NCBI GenBank assembly: GCA_034521575.1
Contig: JAXHMJ010000005.1
Location: forward strand, 2,294,001-2,358,000
Reading direction: 5' to 3'
Length of the DNA: 64,000 nucleotides
From: a candidate division KSB1 bacterium
GTDB lineage: Bacteria > Zhuqueibacterota > Zhuqueibacteria > Residuimicrobiales > Krinioviventaceae
Positions 35,986 through 44,369 of this stretch are shown here, piece after piece; positions within the stretch are counted from its first letter, which is position 1; each line of letters starts with the position of its first letter. The position numbers were made by a program, and so were the translations under genes. The notes beneath the pieces were generated by a model. The model was not told the DNA's origin, did no database searches, and saw nothing but the letters and a program-made list of their open reading frames with translations.

Positions 35986-37289
35986 GTAATAGGCTCCTTG
36001 GATATATTTTGAAATTTATTTTGATGTTTAAAGTTGAATTCATCATCTATCGCACATAATTTGTTTTTTATCAAGTGTGCATTGATAAATGTTTTATTTT
36101 TCATATAAACATAGGCCAATAAATTGTTTTCATTATCATATTTTGTTTCGTCATATTTTAAATAGACCGGTCTTTTTAAGATTTTATTTTTTAGAAACTT
36201 GATAGCCTCAGTATGTTTATCTACCATGGGTTTGACGCCAAGTAATCTAACATTTAAATCGTTTGATAATTTGATAACATTCGGTTTTAAAATCTCTTTT
36301 ACATTGAAATAATTTTCCCGTTTTACACCATTTTTTCCGTCCTCGATATTTATTTTTGATCCAAATTTCATTTTATGAGGATCCATTTTTTTATCAAAAT
36401 TTACAGGATCGTGAAAAATATAGGGAAGATTATCGATTTCTTTTTCCCAATTCAGATCTGGTATGTTTTGATACTTTATAATAAACTCTTGGTCCTGAAA
36501 AAGGGTCTTTGTATCTACATTTAATTTATCTTTTATAATGGGTAAAAATTCTTTATTAATTTCATAACCGATGGAATTTCGATTACAGGACATGGCAGCT
36601 AAACAAGTCGTCCCACTACCTAAGAATGGATCCAATACCGTATCGCCAACAAATGTAAACATTTCAATGGCTCTTTTGGGTAACTCTGTCGGAAACATGG
36701 CAATATGATTGGTTTGTCTGGCTCCATTAAAATACCAATGCCCTAAAAAATATTCTTTCCATTTTTCTTTGGAAATCCTTGATTGTTCTTTTCGCTCTTT
36801 ACTTACTTTTGGGGCTTTTCCCGGTTTCTTGAAGATCAGTATAAACTCATAATCAATTTCAACGATGCCATTTCTTGGAAAAGGATAGGATCCCATAACA
36901 GTGGCACCCCCCGTTGTATTCATGGTGGTTTTCTTTTGCCATATTATGGCTCCCATATAGTCAAAACCGATTGTTTCACAAAATTTGATAATTTCGGTTC
37001 TTATGGGAATTATTTTGTAACGCCCATAATAAACGGCACGCGCGAATTGATCTCCAATGTTTACCATCAATCGACAACCTGGATGTAAGACGCGAAAACA
37101 TTCTGCCCAGACCAGATTCAAATTATTTATATAGCTTTCGTATGAATCAAAATATCCAATTTGCTGATCGGAACCATAATCTTTTAATTGCCAATAGGGC
37201 GGTGATGTAACGGCTAAATGTACAGATTCGCTGTCAATAGCATCCATTTTCCTTGAATCACCAATGACACAAGTATGTCTTGTTTTCAT
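35982..37289 (-). CDS. N4-cytosine-type DNA methyltransferase with a C-terminal SNase-like domain
   Basis: A beta-class (permuted) modification enzyme. The catalytic TSPPYWQLKDYG lies near residue 30 and the SAM-binding DTVLDPFLGSGTTCLAA near residue 215. The TSPPY form suggests N4-methylcytosine. After about residue 300 comes a separate domain: VRLLGVKPMVDKHTEAIKFL, then RPVYLKYDETK and LLAYVYMKNKTFINAHLIK. This resembles a staphylococcal-nuclease-like (thermonuclease) barrel. ATG at 37289 is preferred to TTG at 37301. With the 35392 gene it forms a restriction-modification cargo. Confidence 0.85.
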   Translation of the reverse strand: MKTRHTCVIGDSRKMDAIDSESVHLAVTSPPYWQLKDYGSDQQIGYFDSYESYINNLNLVWAECFRVLHPGCRLMVNIGDQFARAVYYGRYKIIPIRTEIIKFCETIGFDYMGAIIWQKKTTMNTTGGATVMGSYPFPRNGIVEIDYEFILIFKKPGKAPKVSKERKEQSRISKEKWKEYFLGHWYFNGARQTNHIAMFPTELPKRAIEMFTFVGDTVLDPFLGSGTTCLAAMSCNRNSIGYEINKEFLPIIKDKLNVDTKTLFQDQEFIIKYQNIPDLNWEKEIDNLPYIFHDPVNFDKKMDPHKMKFGSKINIEDGKNGVKRENYFNVKEILKPNVIKLSNDLNVRLLGVKPMVDKHTEAIKFLKNKILKRPVYLKYDETKYDNENNLLAYVYMKNKTFINAHLIKNKLCAIDDEFNFKHQNKFQNISKEPIT

Positions 37290-37429
37290 TATTTCACCCA
37301 ATTTTTCAATAATATGACTTCAAACAAGATAAATGAATTTGTTTACTTTATCAAATGAAAACTGTTCATAATTATCGCATTCGATCGATTGAAGCTAAAA
37401 TCAAGCAGCTCACCCCGCGTTTAAGACGC

Positions 37430-37755
37430 CAGCGCGATCCGTTTTTCAATCCTCCAAAACCGCCACCGCCTCCCGAACCGCATACACCCGATTCTTTTGA
37501 CCCTTCAAACTCGCTCGAATCCCGGACCCAATGTAGGGCGACGAGGTTCGTCGCCCGTGAGCGTCGTTCTCAATCCGGCCAAAGCAAAACAAGCAACGAA
37601 CGAAACGAACAACACGAACAAAACCATTTTCAGAATAGCCGGGTTTTAAGCCTGCGTTTGACACCGTGATCAAACACGGCGGCGGCCGCCGCGTGCTCGT
37701 ACTGCCGGGTGAGCATATCCCATATGAGATTCAGATCAATATAGACTGTTCTCAT
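37430..37755 (-). pseudogene. Recurring PIN toxin with its centre replaced by R1
   Basis: From 37755: MRTVYIDLNLIWDMLTRQYE, HAAAAAVFDHGVKRRLKTRLF then stop. R1 occupies 37536-37630. After it the toxin's end (EFEGSKNRVYAVREAVAVL) resumes to about 37450. Upstream, 37302-37430 shows only AT-rich spacer and an R3 trace. Confidence 0.65.
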
Positions 37756-37961
37756 AATCGGGTATCCTTGTCGAGTTGATATTCCTGCAGGATGCCGTGC
37801 AGGGTTTGCGTTTCTTTGGATAGCGTCTCCGGATGTATGTCGTCTTTGAGCCGCTGCAGGTGGTTTTCAACGAGATGCGAGATGGATTGCCCTGTTTGCT
37901 GCAAAGTGCGGTGCGCGAATTCGATGAGCGCTTCGTCGATGTACAGGGTCTTTTTGTTCAT
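37752..37961 (-). CDS. DUF6364-type antitoxin (array copy)
   Basis: 69 residues: MNKKTLYIDEALIEFAHRTL, QQTGQSISHLVENHLQRLKD, tail DKDTRL. Intact. Its perfect palindrome is at 37993-38004, and R2 is degraded beyond 38040. Confidence 0.8.
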   Translation of the reverse strand: MNKKTLYIDEALIEFAHRTLQQTGQSISHLVENHLQRLKDDIHPETLSKETQTLHGILQEYQLDKDTRL

Positions 37962-37979
37962 GGTGGTTTCTCTACGTAA

Positions 37980-38100
37980 TGAATGGGGTTGTTTATACGT
38001 ATAAATTTGATGACTTTTGTTGTTTTGTTCTGCTGTCACTGGCTGTGCCTTGAGTGTCTGATGTCTCTGATTAGTTCGCGCTCAGGATTTTTATCCTTGT
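37980..38100 (-). promoter_or_regulatory. Module leader with perfect palindrome, degraded R2
   Basis: TTATACGTATAA at 37993-38004. R2 is recognisable only as GCGCTCAGGATTTTTATCCTTG near 38080, keeping the GGAT theme of the stem. Confidence 0.5.
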
Positions 38101-38118
38101 AGATTTATAGTTCTTCTA

Positions 38119-38973
38119 TTATTTTAATTTCTTAGGTGCTCCGATATTTATAATTTTATTATTTTGTATAGCAATATCCTGAACAATTAATGTAGCATCA
38201 TTTATAAATGATAAAATATTATTCCCCACAATTTGGAATGTAGGTGTTAGTGTGCCATATTTTGCTACTAATTCTCTAATCTTATCTCGCTCATTTTTGT
38301 TTTTAATTTGGCCTATCCTATCTAATAATTCTTCAAGCAAATATCTGGGTTTAACTTTTGCCCAGTATTGTTCCGATTTTTTCTCTAAAATTTTCTTTGC
38401 AATTGGGATTAAATCTTTAATTTTATCATTTATAGATTCATCATCTAGCCAGCCAGGAGGGGAAGGAATAAAAAGTTTATAATCTGATCCCAGTAAGGTA
38501 TGTGTTTCTCCTCTTTGCCAAGGCCTCCTAGAGTGAACTATAAATTTATTTCTATAGAATCTAATTTGACTATTTAACCAGAGCAACATTTGATATTGAT
38601 TTTCCCAAAGGTGCTGTAATATTCCAGCATAATTTGGATTTTCTAATAAATTGACCAAATAAAAAAATGAGAATTTATTAGGTCTGTCTTGTCCTGTTGC
38701 ATATGCTACACTCAAAGACCATTGATCTAATAAAATATTGCCAAATAAGTATAATGATTCAAAATCAGTTTTTAAATGCCTTGATCGGTCTTTGTAATTT
38801 TTTAATTCTTCGGCTTTATTCTCTGGAATCTGTAAATTTAATTTTAATTCATAATTGTGTATAATTTGATCTGCGAGCCATAGAAATCTACGTCCTTCAT
38901 ATAATCTCTCAAGAGTCAATCGCACATCCTTTAATCGTTCAAGGGCATGAACAATATGATTAGAAGAATGCAT
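38119..38973 (-). CDS. Hypothetical protein with a HEPN-like motif
   Basis: 284 residues, helical and soluble. I do not recognise the family. RFYRNKFIVHSRRPWQ near residue 140 resembles the R-x4-6-H motif of HEPN ribonuclease domains, but the rest gives no support. It overlaps by 14 bases a 44-residue gene upstream, which in turn overlaps the 39091 gene, so the three form one tightly coupled operon. Low GC, like the rest of the cargo. A defence or toxin role is only a guess from context. Confidence 0.55.
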   Translation of the reverse strand: MHSSNHIVHALERLKDVRLTLERLYEGRRFLWLADQIIHNYELKLNLQIPENKAEELKNYKDRSRHLKTDFESLYLFGNILLDQWSLSVAYATGQDRPNKFSFFYLVNLLENPNYAGILQHLWENQYQMLLWLNSQIRFYRNKFIVHSRRPWQRGETHTLLGSDYKLFIPSPPGWLDDESINDKIKDLIPIAKKILEKKSEQYWAKVKPRYLLEELLDRIGQIKNKNERDKIRELVAKYGTLTPTFQIVGNNILSFINDATLIVQDIAIQNNKIINIGAPKKLK

Positions 38974-39094
38974 ATGGACCAGGATGAATAGGCTCGATAG
39001 ATTCTTTTATTGACTTGGAGAAACTGCGTAATGCAGACTCGGCTTTTTTTGCTAATTCAATTGATAATTCTTTTTCTTTGTTGAGATCATTCAT
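38960..39094 (-). CDS. Small coupled gene, 44 residues
   Basis: ATG at 39094 overlaps the stop of the upstream gene (ATGA). The frame reads MNDLNKEKELSIELAKKAES, then ALRSFSKSIKESIEPIHPGP and ends YAFF at 38960. It overlaps the start of the 38973 gene by 14 bases. It is charged and helical. Because both ends are coupled to neighbours and the frame has no alternative, I think it is translated. It could be the small antitoxin-like member of a three-gene system. Confidence 0.5.
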   Translation of the reverse strand: MNDLNKEKELSIELAKKAESALRSFSKSIKESIEPIHPGPYAFF

Positions 39095-40131
39095 AATTTA
39101 TAAATTGGAAGTACTGAAATGGCATCTAGAAGAACAAATATTCTCAAAGAATTTATAGGTCTATTGTAGTTCACCGTCACTCCGTGTAAAACGGTATGAC
39201 GAGTTATCCGACGACCACTAGCTGCTCTCTTCATTTCATTTTCAAAATCTGTATAAACATAAGTATTTGTCTGAAGTTGATAAAGGAGAGTGTTTGCTAT
39301 TACCCAAATCAGAGAATCCATATTTATTCTAAATCTCCAAATAACCGCATCATATACCTTTTGAATCTTTCCCAGCTTTGCAGATAAATTATTCGTTAAT
39401 ACGTATTCATTGAGTATACCCTCTATTTGAGGCAACAAAGCTGGTATCGAAAGCGTATAACTTCCTTGATAATGAACTCTTAGAGCATCTTTAATTATAT
39501 GTATACGGGGGGCAAATAAAGGATGATTTTGCCAAGTGTCAACCATATATTTCAAATTTTTGTATTCATTACGATGATAATACCCGATTATTGCATTGCT
39601 AATATATCGCGTTTTCCCTTGGACGTGTAAATCAATAATATGTTTCCTGAAATTCCGAGACATTGAAGGTGCAATTGGCCAACTCGCTGCCTTGAATGCG
39701 TCTATTGTTGCTTTATCGATTCGAACTATCTCCAGAAAGTCATCAATTATACCAGAAGAGATAATGTTCTGGAACGAAAGCTTGAAAGCAGCCAAATCAG
39801 CGGTAATCCGTTGCATCGCAAGATCAAGCCCTTTAGTTGCATCAGCAATTTGTTGAGTGCATGTCTGGTGCCTATTAGACAATACTTTTAATACCTCTAA
39901 AATTTTGTTTGAAGCATTAATCGCATCAGTCAGTTTTGACTTGTCAATAACCGATGAAGCAAAGTAAATATCGGGAACTTGAATCGAGAAATTTATTCTA
40001 TTTAATTTAGACATCTGTTCATTGACATGCTGGGTTATAACTGCAAAAGTAGATTCGTTTGTTAGTGGGAGAGATGCTATTTGTGAAAGACTTTTATTAA
40101 TTTGTTGCAAAATTTTATAAATATTAGCCAT
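39091..40131 (-). CDS. Large protein with a C-terminal HEPN-type motif
   Basis: 346 residues. The N-terminal ~200 residues are helical and variable (IYKILQQINKSLSQIASLPL). The C-terminus contains GRRITRHTVLHGVTVNYNRP followed by INSLRIFVLLDAIS. This R..RHxxLHG...Y....NSLR..LLLD pattern is widespread in conserved proteins with an R-x4-6-H RNase motif, as in HEPN-fold abortive-infection proteins. It is first in a three-gene overlapping operon and probably the effector. Exact family unknown. Confidence 0.6.
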   Translation of the reverse strand: MANIYKILQQINKSLSQIASLPLTNESTFAVITQHVNEQMSKLNRINFSIQVPDIYFASSVIDKSKLTDAINASNKILEVLKVLSNRHQTCTQQIADATKGLDLAMQRITADLAAFKLSFQNIISSGIIDDFLEIVRIDKATIDAFKAASWPIAPSMSRNFRKHIIDLHVQGKTRYISNAIIGYYHRNEYKNLKYMVDTWQNHPLFAPRIHIIKDALRVHYQGSYTLSIPALLPQIEGILNEYVLTNNLSAKLGKIQKVYDAVIWRFRINMDSLIWVIANTLLYQLQTNTYVYTDFENEMKRAASGRRITRHTVLHGVTVNYNRPINSLRIFVLLDAISVLPIYKL

Positions 40132-40259
40132 GTCTATATTTTATTGTTTTTTTTAATTTTGGTCTGGAAATGAACACCCTAATTTTTATCCTAACTTGAA
40201 ATAAAATTATTAGATTAAGCTTTTGTTTTTATTTATTATTAATATGTTCACATTTAACA

Positions 40260-40793
40260 CTAACTGCCAAATTCACTATATCTTTTTTTATGTGGCGAAA
40301 TTTCATTCTTTAATTTTAATAAATCATTATTTGTCACCCTTCCATTGTCATGAATTTTTGTAAAAATTTTATTAATATTTTGAATATTTTTAGTTTCTGA
40401 ATTTTGAAACTCGGTTATTTTTAATAATGTTTCGTACTCCTCTTTTAATAAATCATACATCCTATTATAAAACTTTTCAATGCTTTTTGATTCAATTAAG
40501 AATTTCCAAAGCAATATTATTGGGCCAAGTATTATTCCAATTAAGCTTAATATACTAAGAGTTAAATTTTTGTCTTCCTTGGTTGTAAGTTCACCAGAAA
40601 TGTGTTCACCGTTCTGTGATTTGAATTCAATTGTTGTCGTTTTTTGATTTTTATTTATGTTTTCAAATTGCGGGTAGGCAATACTAAATGTAAGTATCAT
40701 AGCAACAATTACTGCTGTTAGTTCTGAAAAGTTCAAATTCAGAATTCGTTTCCAGACAAACCAGATTTTATATTTAATGGGTATTTTTTTCAT
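40260..40793 (-). CDS. Membrane protein of unknown function
   Basis: 177 residues with two hydrophobic segments (LTAVIVAMILTFSIAYPQF and SILSLIGIILGPIILLWKFL), a short loop between, and a charged cytoplasmic tail with coiled-coil character. It overlaps the upstream 40774 gene by 20 bases and is surely co-expressed with it. I know no family. A two-segment membrane partner in a mobile array could be a membrane effector. Confidence 0.55.
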   Translation of the reverse strand: MKKIPIKYKIWFVWKRILNLNFSELTAVIVAMILTFSIAYPQFENINKNQKTTTIEFKSQNGEHISGELTTKEDKNLTLSILSLIGIILGPIILLWKFLIESKSIEKFYNRMYDLLKEEYETLLKITEFQNSETKNIQNINKIFTKIHDNGRVTNNDLLKLKNEISPHKKRYSEFGS

Positions 40794-41430
40794 TTAACAA
40801 CAATTTAAGTTCTTTTATGAAAGAGCTTTTGTTACCTTTATTGTTTTCAATCAGTTTATTTATGTTTTCTTTAAAAGATATTTCCTTGGGGCTAAGGATT
40901 GCTATTTTCCATTCCTTTTTAGTTTCAGGTTCAACAAGTTTGAGTGTACCATCTTCAGTTATATGTCCAACAACATTTTTGGGTAAATCCTTAATAAATG
41001 ATATTTTAAATACTTCCTGTTCTAACTTCGCAGATGTTTCAGTGAGTTTCATGAATTGACTTGATAGATATTGTACATCTCTTGATATTTGTTTTTCTCC
41101 AGGAGAGAATTCTTGATTATCATTTTCACCAACTTCAAATTCTCTTTCTAATTCTCGCATAATTTTTTCAAAGGGAAATTTCCAGTTGTCCTCTAGTAAA
41201 TGCCAATATTTTGGATCAGGTGGAAAAAAGAAGAATGGAAATGGGAAATATCCTCTCTCATAATACTTTCTAAAAAAGTATTCATATTCTTTATAAAATG
41301 GATAGGGAACTCTTTTTTGAATTCTTCTAAAAAACTCTTTTCTTTCTTCATGTGAAGAATTTTCAAAAGATTTGTAAATGTCTTTTAAAGCTCTTAAATA
41401 ATTTCTAAAACTTTGATTAATATTTCCCAT
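40774..41430 (-). CDS. Hypothetical protein, 218 residues
   Basis: A charged soluble protein with an unusual aromatic patch (YFPFPFFFFPPDPKYWHLL) near residue 70 and a possible small beta region (HITEDGTLKLVEPETKKEWK). First gene of the pair with the membrane protein. Not recognised. Confidence 0.55.
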   Translation of the reverse strand: MGNINQSFRNYLRALKDIYKSFENSSHEERKEFFRRIQKRVPYPFYKEYEYFFRKYYERGYFPFPFFFFPPDPKYWHLLEDNWKFPFEKIMRELEREFEVGENDNQEFSPGEKQISRDVQYLSSQFMKLTETSAKLEQEVFKISFIKDLPKNVVGHITEDGTLKLVEPETKKEWKIAILSPKEISFKENINKLIENNKGNKSSFIKELKLLLNEKNTH

Positions 41431-41500
41431 ACAATATCCTTTTTGGGGTTATGCCACTCAAACGCCATAGTATAAGCTTAGTGCTGGAATTTGTAACAAT

Positions 41501-42112
41501 TCATTTTGGTATTTTGGCTATAATTTCTGGTTTTGATAAAAGTTCTGTAATTAGCTCATTATTGTTATTTGCAGAATGATTCATAAAAACAAATTTTAGC
41601 AGCTGAATGTAATGACACAGATTATTATTCGATTCAACAATGGATTCAAAGTCTATTTTTTTATATACATAGATTTTTGATCGATCATATTCTGAAATAG
41701 TTGCTTTAGGATCAACCAATAGTAATGCCTCATTTAAATCAGGACTATATCCCCAGGTCCAATGTGCCAATTTATTTCTGTTTTTTACATTCGCTTTTGA
41801 AATTGCCATAATTGCTTTAAAAATTTTCAATTCATCTGATTCCATTTTTAGAATTGATCTAGCTGCCGCATTTATCGCAGATGTTTTTGCTGCTTGGCTT
41901 TCAAGAGATATATAAATATCTGTTGCTAATGATTTATTACCACCCAGTATCTGAACAAATAACTTTAATAAAAAGTTTTCAACATTTGACCACGATGATA
42001 TGGATTCTGCTACGAGCAATGCCAAGTCCGGATGTCTAGAAAATGGACTATTGCCAACATTGCCCATTACAATTGAAGCAGACGGCATAACTTTTGATAT
42101 TGGATTAGGCAA
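41501..42112 (-). CDS. HEPN-like hypothetical protein
   Basis: 203 residues, all-helical. KNRNKLAHWTWGYSPDLNEA near residue 115 is a good R-x4-H HEPN motif (RNKLAH), and the helix before it (ELKIFKAIMAISKANV) matches the usual layout. Similar proteins occur widely as single cargo genes. RNase activity is likely but not shown. It stands alone between the 40774 and 42251 genes. Confidence 0.6.
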   Translation of the reverse strand: MPNPISKVMPSASIVMGNVGNSPFSRHPDLALLVAESISSWSNVENFLLKLFVQILGGNKSLATDIYISLESQAAKTSAINAAARSILKMESDELKIFKAIMAISKANVKNRNKLAHWTWGYSPDLNEALLLVDPKATISEYDRSKIYVYKKIDFESIVESNNNLCHYIQLLKFVFMNHSANNNNELITELLSKPEIIAKIPK

Positions 42113-42250
42113 TATTACTCCAGAATAAAGTTGTCTTATATTTTGTAAATAATGTTTATAGATTTATCAATAAAAAATGAAATAGCTTTTAATATTAGAC
42201 AAAAAGATGCAAAATTTGATACCAATAAACGTATAGTTTGTAATTACTGC

Positions 42251-42979
42251 TTAATAAGCATAATTATAATCTTTAAATTTATACGATCCTTTATCCGTGG
42301 ATTTCAAATGACAAAAATAATATCCATGTTTGTCATTAAAAATATCCATATACTCAATTTTCCCCGCAACAAATACAAATTTATTATTAGACTCTAAAAT
42401 TTGTAGTGTATCAGGATTAAAAAGATTATTAACTTTGACTGGTGTAAATAGGCGCTCCTTTTTACCACCAATTGTTGGTACTAATGTATTCGTCATACTA
42501 AAATTGTCTGGGGGGATAAAAGAAGAATCTCTAATAAAGGTGTCATAATGAATTTTCGTAAAATAAGATGGAGTGTTTCCAAAATTACTGATAGAAAACA
42601 TATAATCATGGTTTGTAGATTTCTCTATTCCATTTAATACCAGATAAGGCCTATTTGTATACTTCATTGATTCTTCAACAAGTTTTGATTGAGAATAGGA
42701 AAAAAAAGCGGATGAACCGGCAATGATTAATGCCAAAATACTAATAATATGTTGCTTCAACCATGTTTGGTTTTCTTTTCTAATTTGTGTTCGTAAGTAT
42801 GCAATTCCTTTATTAGATAATATTTTGTTTTTTGGGATATATGAAGGTTCAATCCAGAACTCCTTGCTATTAAACTCAGGTAACGGTATTATTCTTTTCC
42901 TACATATATTGGTTAAATGAGTGGTTATAATTTCTATTATTTGTTCTTCAAGAAATGCATGCTCAAAGTGGAGTCGCAC
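42251..42979 (-). CDS. Single-pass membrane protein of unknown function
   Basis: 242 residues. A helical N-terminal part (EEQIIEIITTHLTNICRKR) precedes one membrane segment (ISILALIIAGSSAFFSYSQS, residues ~80-100). The remaining C-terminal region is beta-rich (NRPYLVLNGIEKS, SISNFGNTPSYFTKIHY). The start is a GTG. A neighbouring frame upstream (to about 43090) also looks coding (EKQRKSFKEIEEIK), so the true N-terminus may be longer with a frameshift. No family assigned. Confidence 0.5.
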   Translation of the reverse strand: MRLHFEHAFLEEQIIEIITTHLTNICRKRIIPLPEFNSKEFWIEPSYIPKNKILSNKGIAYLRTQIRKENQTWLKQHIISILALIIAGSSAFFSYSQSKLVEESMKYTNRPYLVLNGIEKSTNHDYMFSISNFGNTPSYFTKIHYDTFIRDSSFIPPDNFSMTNTLVPTIGGKKERLFTPVKVNNLFNPDTLQILESNNKFVFVAGKIEYMDIFNDKHGYYFCHLKSTDKGSYKFKDYNYAY

Positions 42980-43196
42980 TTTATTTCTTCTATTTCTTTG
43001 AAGGATTTGCGCTGTTTTTCCGCATTTCGAATTTTCTTGGTATAATAATTATTTATTTTATTTTGTTTATTACGAAGCCGATTAATTTTTATTTTTATTA
43101 AAATAGGCAGATACATTTTTAATTTACCCCATCATTTAAAAATTCATCCATATTTACCTAACCACTTTTTTAATATTAATTTACTTCAATCAAAAT

Positions 43197-43619
43197 TTAA
43201 CATTGCTTATACATTCTATACCAACCCTCCCGAACCGCATACACTCGATTCTTTGACCCCTCAAACTCGCTCAAATCCCGGACCACCATAAAATCCACCC
43301 CGGCATGAAACGCCAGTTCGTCGGTGACGGCCTTTTCGTAATCCCGGATTTGTGAGTGCAGGGCGTCTCTCAGGATGCTTTCGTGGGCGGTGAGCACGCT
43401 CAGGTGGTCGAGCAGCGTGTCTGTGATGTGCTGCCGGAGGTTCGGGTCTACCTGTTGCCGCTGCAGTTCTGACGACAAGGCGGCGATGTCATGCGAGCCG
43501 ATGGCGCCTTTCAGGCTGCGTTTGACACAGTGATCAAACACAGCGGCGGCCGCCGCATGCTCGTGCTGCCGGGTGAGCATATCCCATATGAGTTTCAGAT
43601 CAAGATAGGCTGTTTTCAT
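43197..43619 (-). CDS. PIN-type toxin of the recurring module
   Basis: 140 residues: MKTAYLDLKLIWDMLTRQHE, HAAAAAVFDHCVKRSLKGAI, GSHDIAALSSELQRQQVDPN, and AVTDELAFHAGVDFMVVRDL. Full length except that the last ten residues differ (REGWYRMYKQC), where the copy has lost the usual end. It overlaps the antitoxin by four bases. Second complete pair in the window. Confidence 0.8.
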   Translation of the reverse strand: MKTAYLDLKLIWDMLTRQHEHAAAAAVFDHCVKRSLKGAIGSHDIAALSSELQRQQVDPNLRQHITDTLLDHLSVLTAHESILRDALHSQIRDYEKAVTDELAFHAGVDFMVVRDLSEFEGSKNRVYAVREGWYRMYKQC

Positions 43620-43825
43620 AACCGGGTGTCCGTGTCGAATGTGTGCCCCTGCAGGATGCCGTCCAGGGCTTGCGTTTCTTCGGATAGCTCTTCCGGATGA
43701 ATATCGTCTTTGAGCCGCTGCAAAACATTTTCGACGAGATTCGAGATGGATTGCCGCGTTTGTTGTGAATAGTTGTGCGCGAACTCGATGAGCGGTTTGT
43801 CGATGTAAAGGGTCTTTTTGTTCAT
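43616..43825 (-). CDS. DUF6364-type antitoxin
   Basis: 69 residues: MNKKTLYIDKPLIEFAHNYS, QQTRQSISNLVENVLQRLKD, tail DTDTRL. Intact and paired with the 43197 toxin. The leader with perfect palindrome at 43857 lies upstream. Confidence 0.83.
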   Translation of the reverse strand: MNKKTLYIDKPLIEFAHNYSQQTRQSISNLVENVLQRLKDDIHPEELSEETQALDGILQGHTFDTDTRL

Positions 43826-43844
43826 GGCGGTATCTCTACGTAAT

Positions 43845-44190
43845 GGATTGGTGGATTTATACGTATAACTTTCGCTTTTTACTGTTTGGTACCGGCGCAC
43901 TGAACATATTGTTGCTTATTATGGCTGTGCCGGGCGAGACGGATGTCTCTGAATAGTTTGCGCCCGGGATGGATATCCCGGGCGATCGAAAAGTAGGGCG
44001 ACGAGGTTCGTCGCCCGTGAGCGTCGTTCTCAATCCGGCCAAAGCAAAACAAGCAACGAACGAAACGAACAACACGAACAAAAACATTTTCAGAATAGCC
44101 GGGTTTTAAGCCTGCGTTTGACACCATGATCAAACGCGGCGGCGGCCGCTTTGTGCTCGTTCCGGCGGGTGAGCATGTCTAGGATGATGT
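43845..44190 (-). repeat. Leader with R2, abutting R1 and a toxin stub
   Basis: TTATACGTATAA at 43857-43868, R2 at 43924-43988, R1 at 43996-44095 with no spacer, then about 90 bases of toxin 5' sequence (HEHKAAAAAFDHG-like) to 44190. The same R2-R1-stub join is seen at 29665. 44191-44369 is AT-rich with nothing recognised. Confidence 0.6.
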
Positions 44191-44369
44191 TTGTCAGATA
44201 TTCACTACTGTCAACTTATCGGTAGTTCAAATATATTATTTCATTGCCGGTATAATAAGACCACTCCTTAAATAATAAACTGATGACAATGAGTGCCATA
44301 ATTATCGCAGTAGTAGTGCTTGCTGAAAAATAAATTTGAACCAGTCGCCCAATATTTTAAGTTCATTAA

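Noticed and set aside
22171-44190. CRISPR array suggested by regularly recurring repeats
   Set aside because: Repeats are spaced by 0.4-6 kb and separated by genes, and no cas genes are present.
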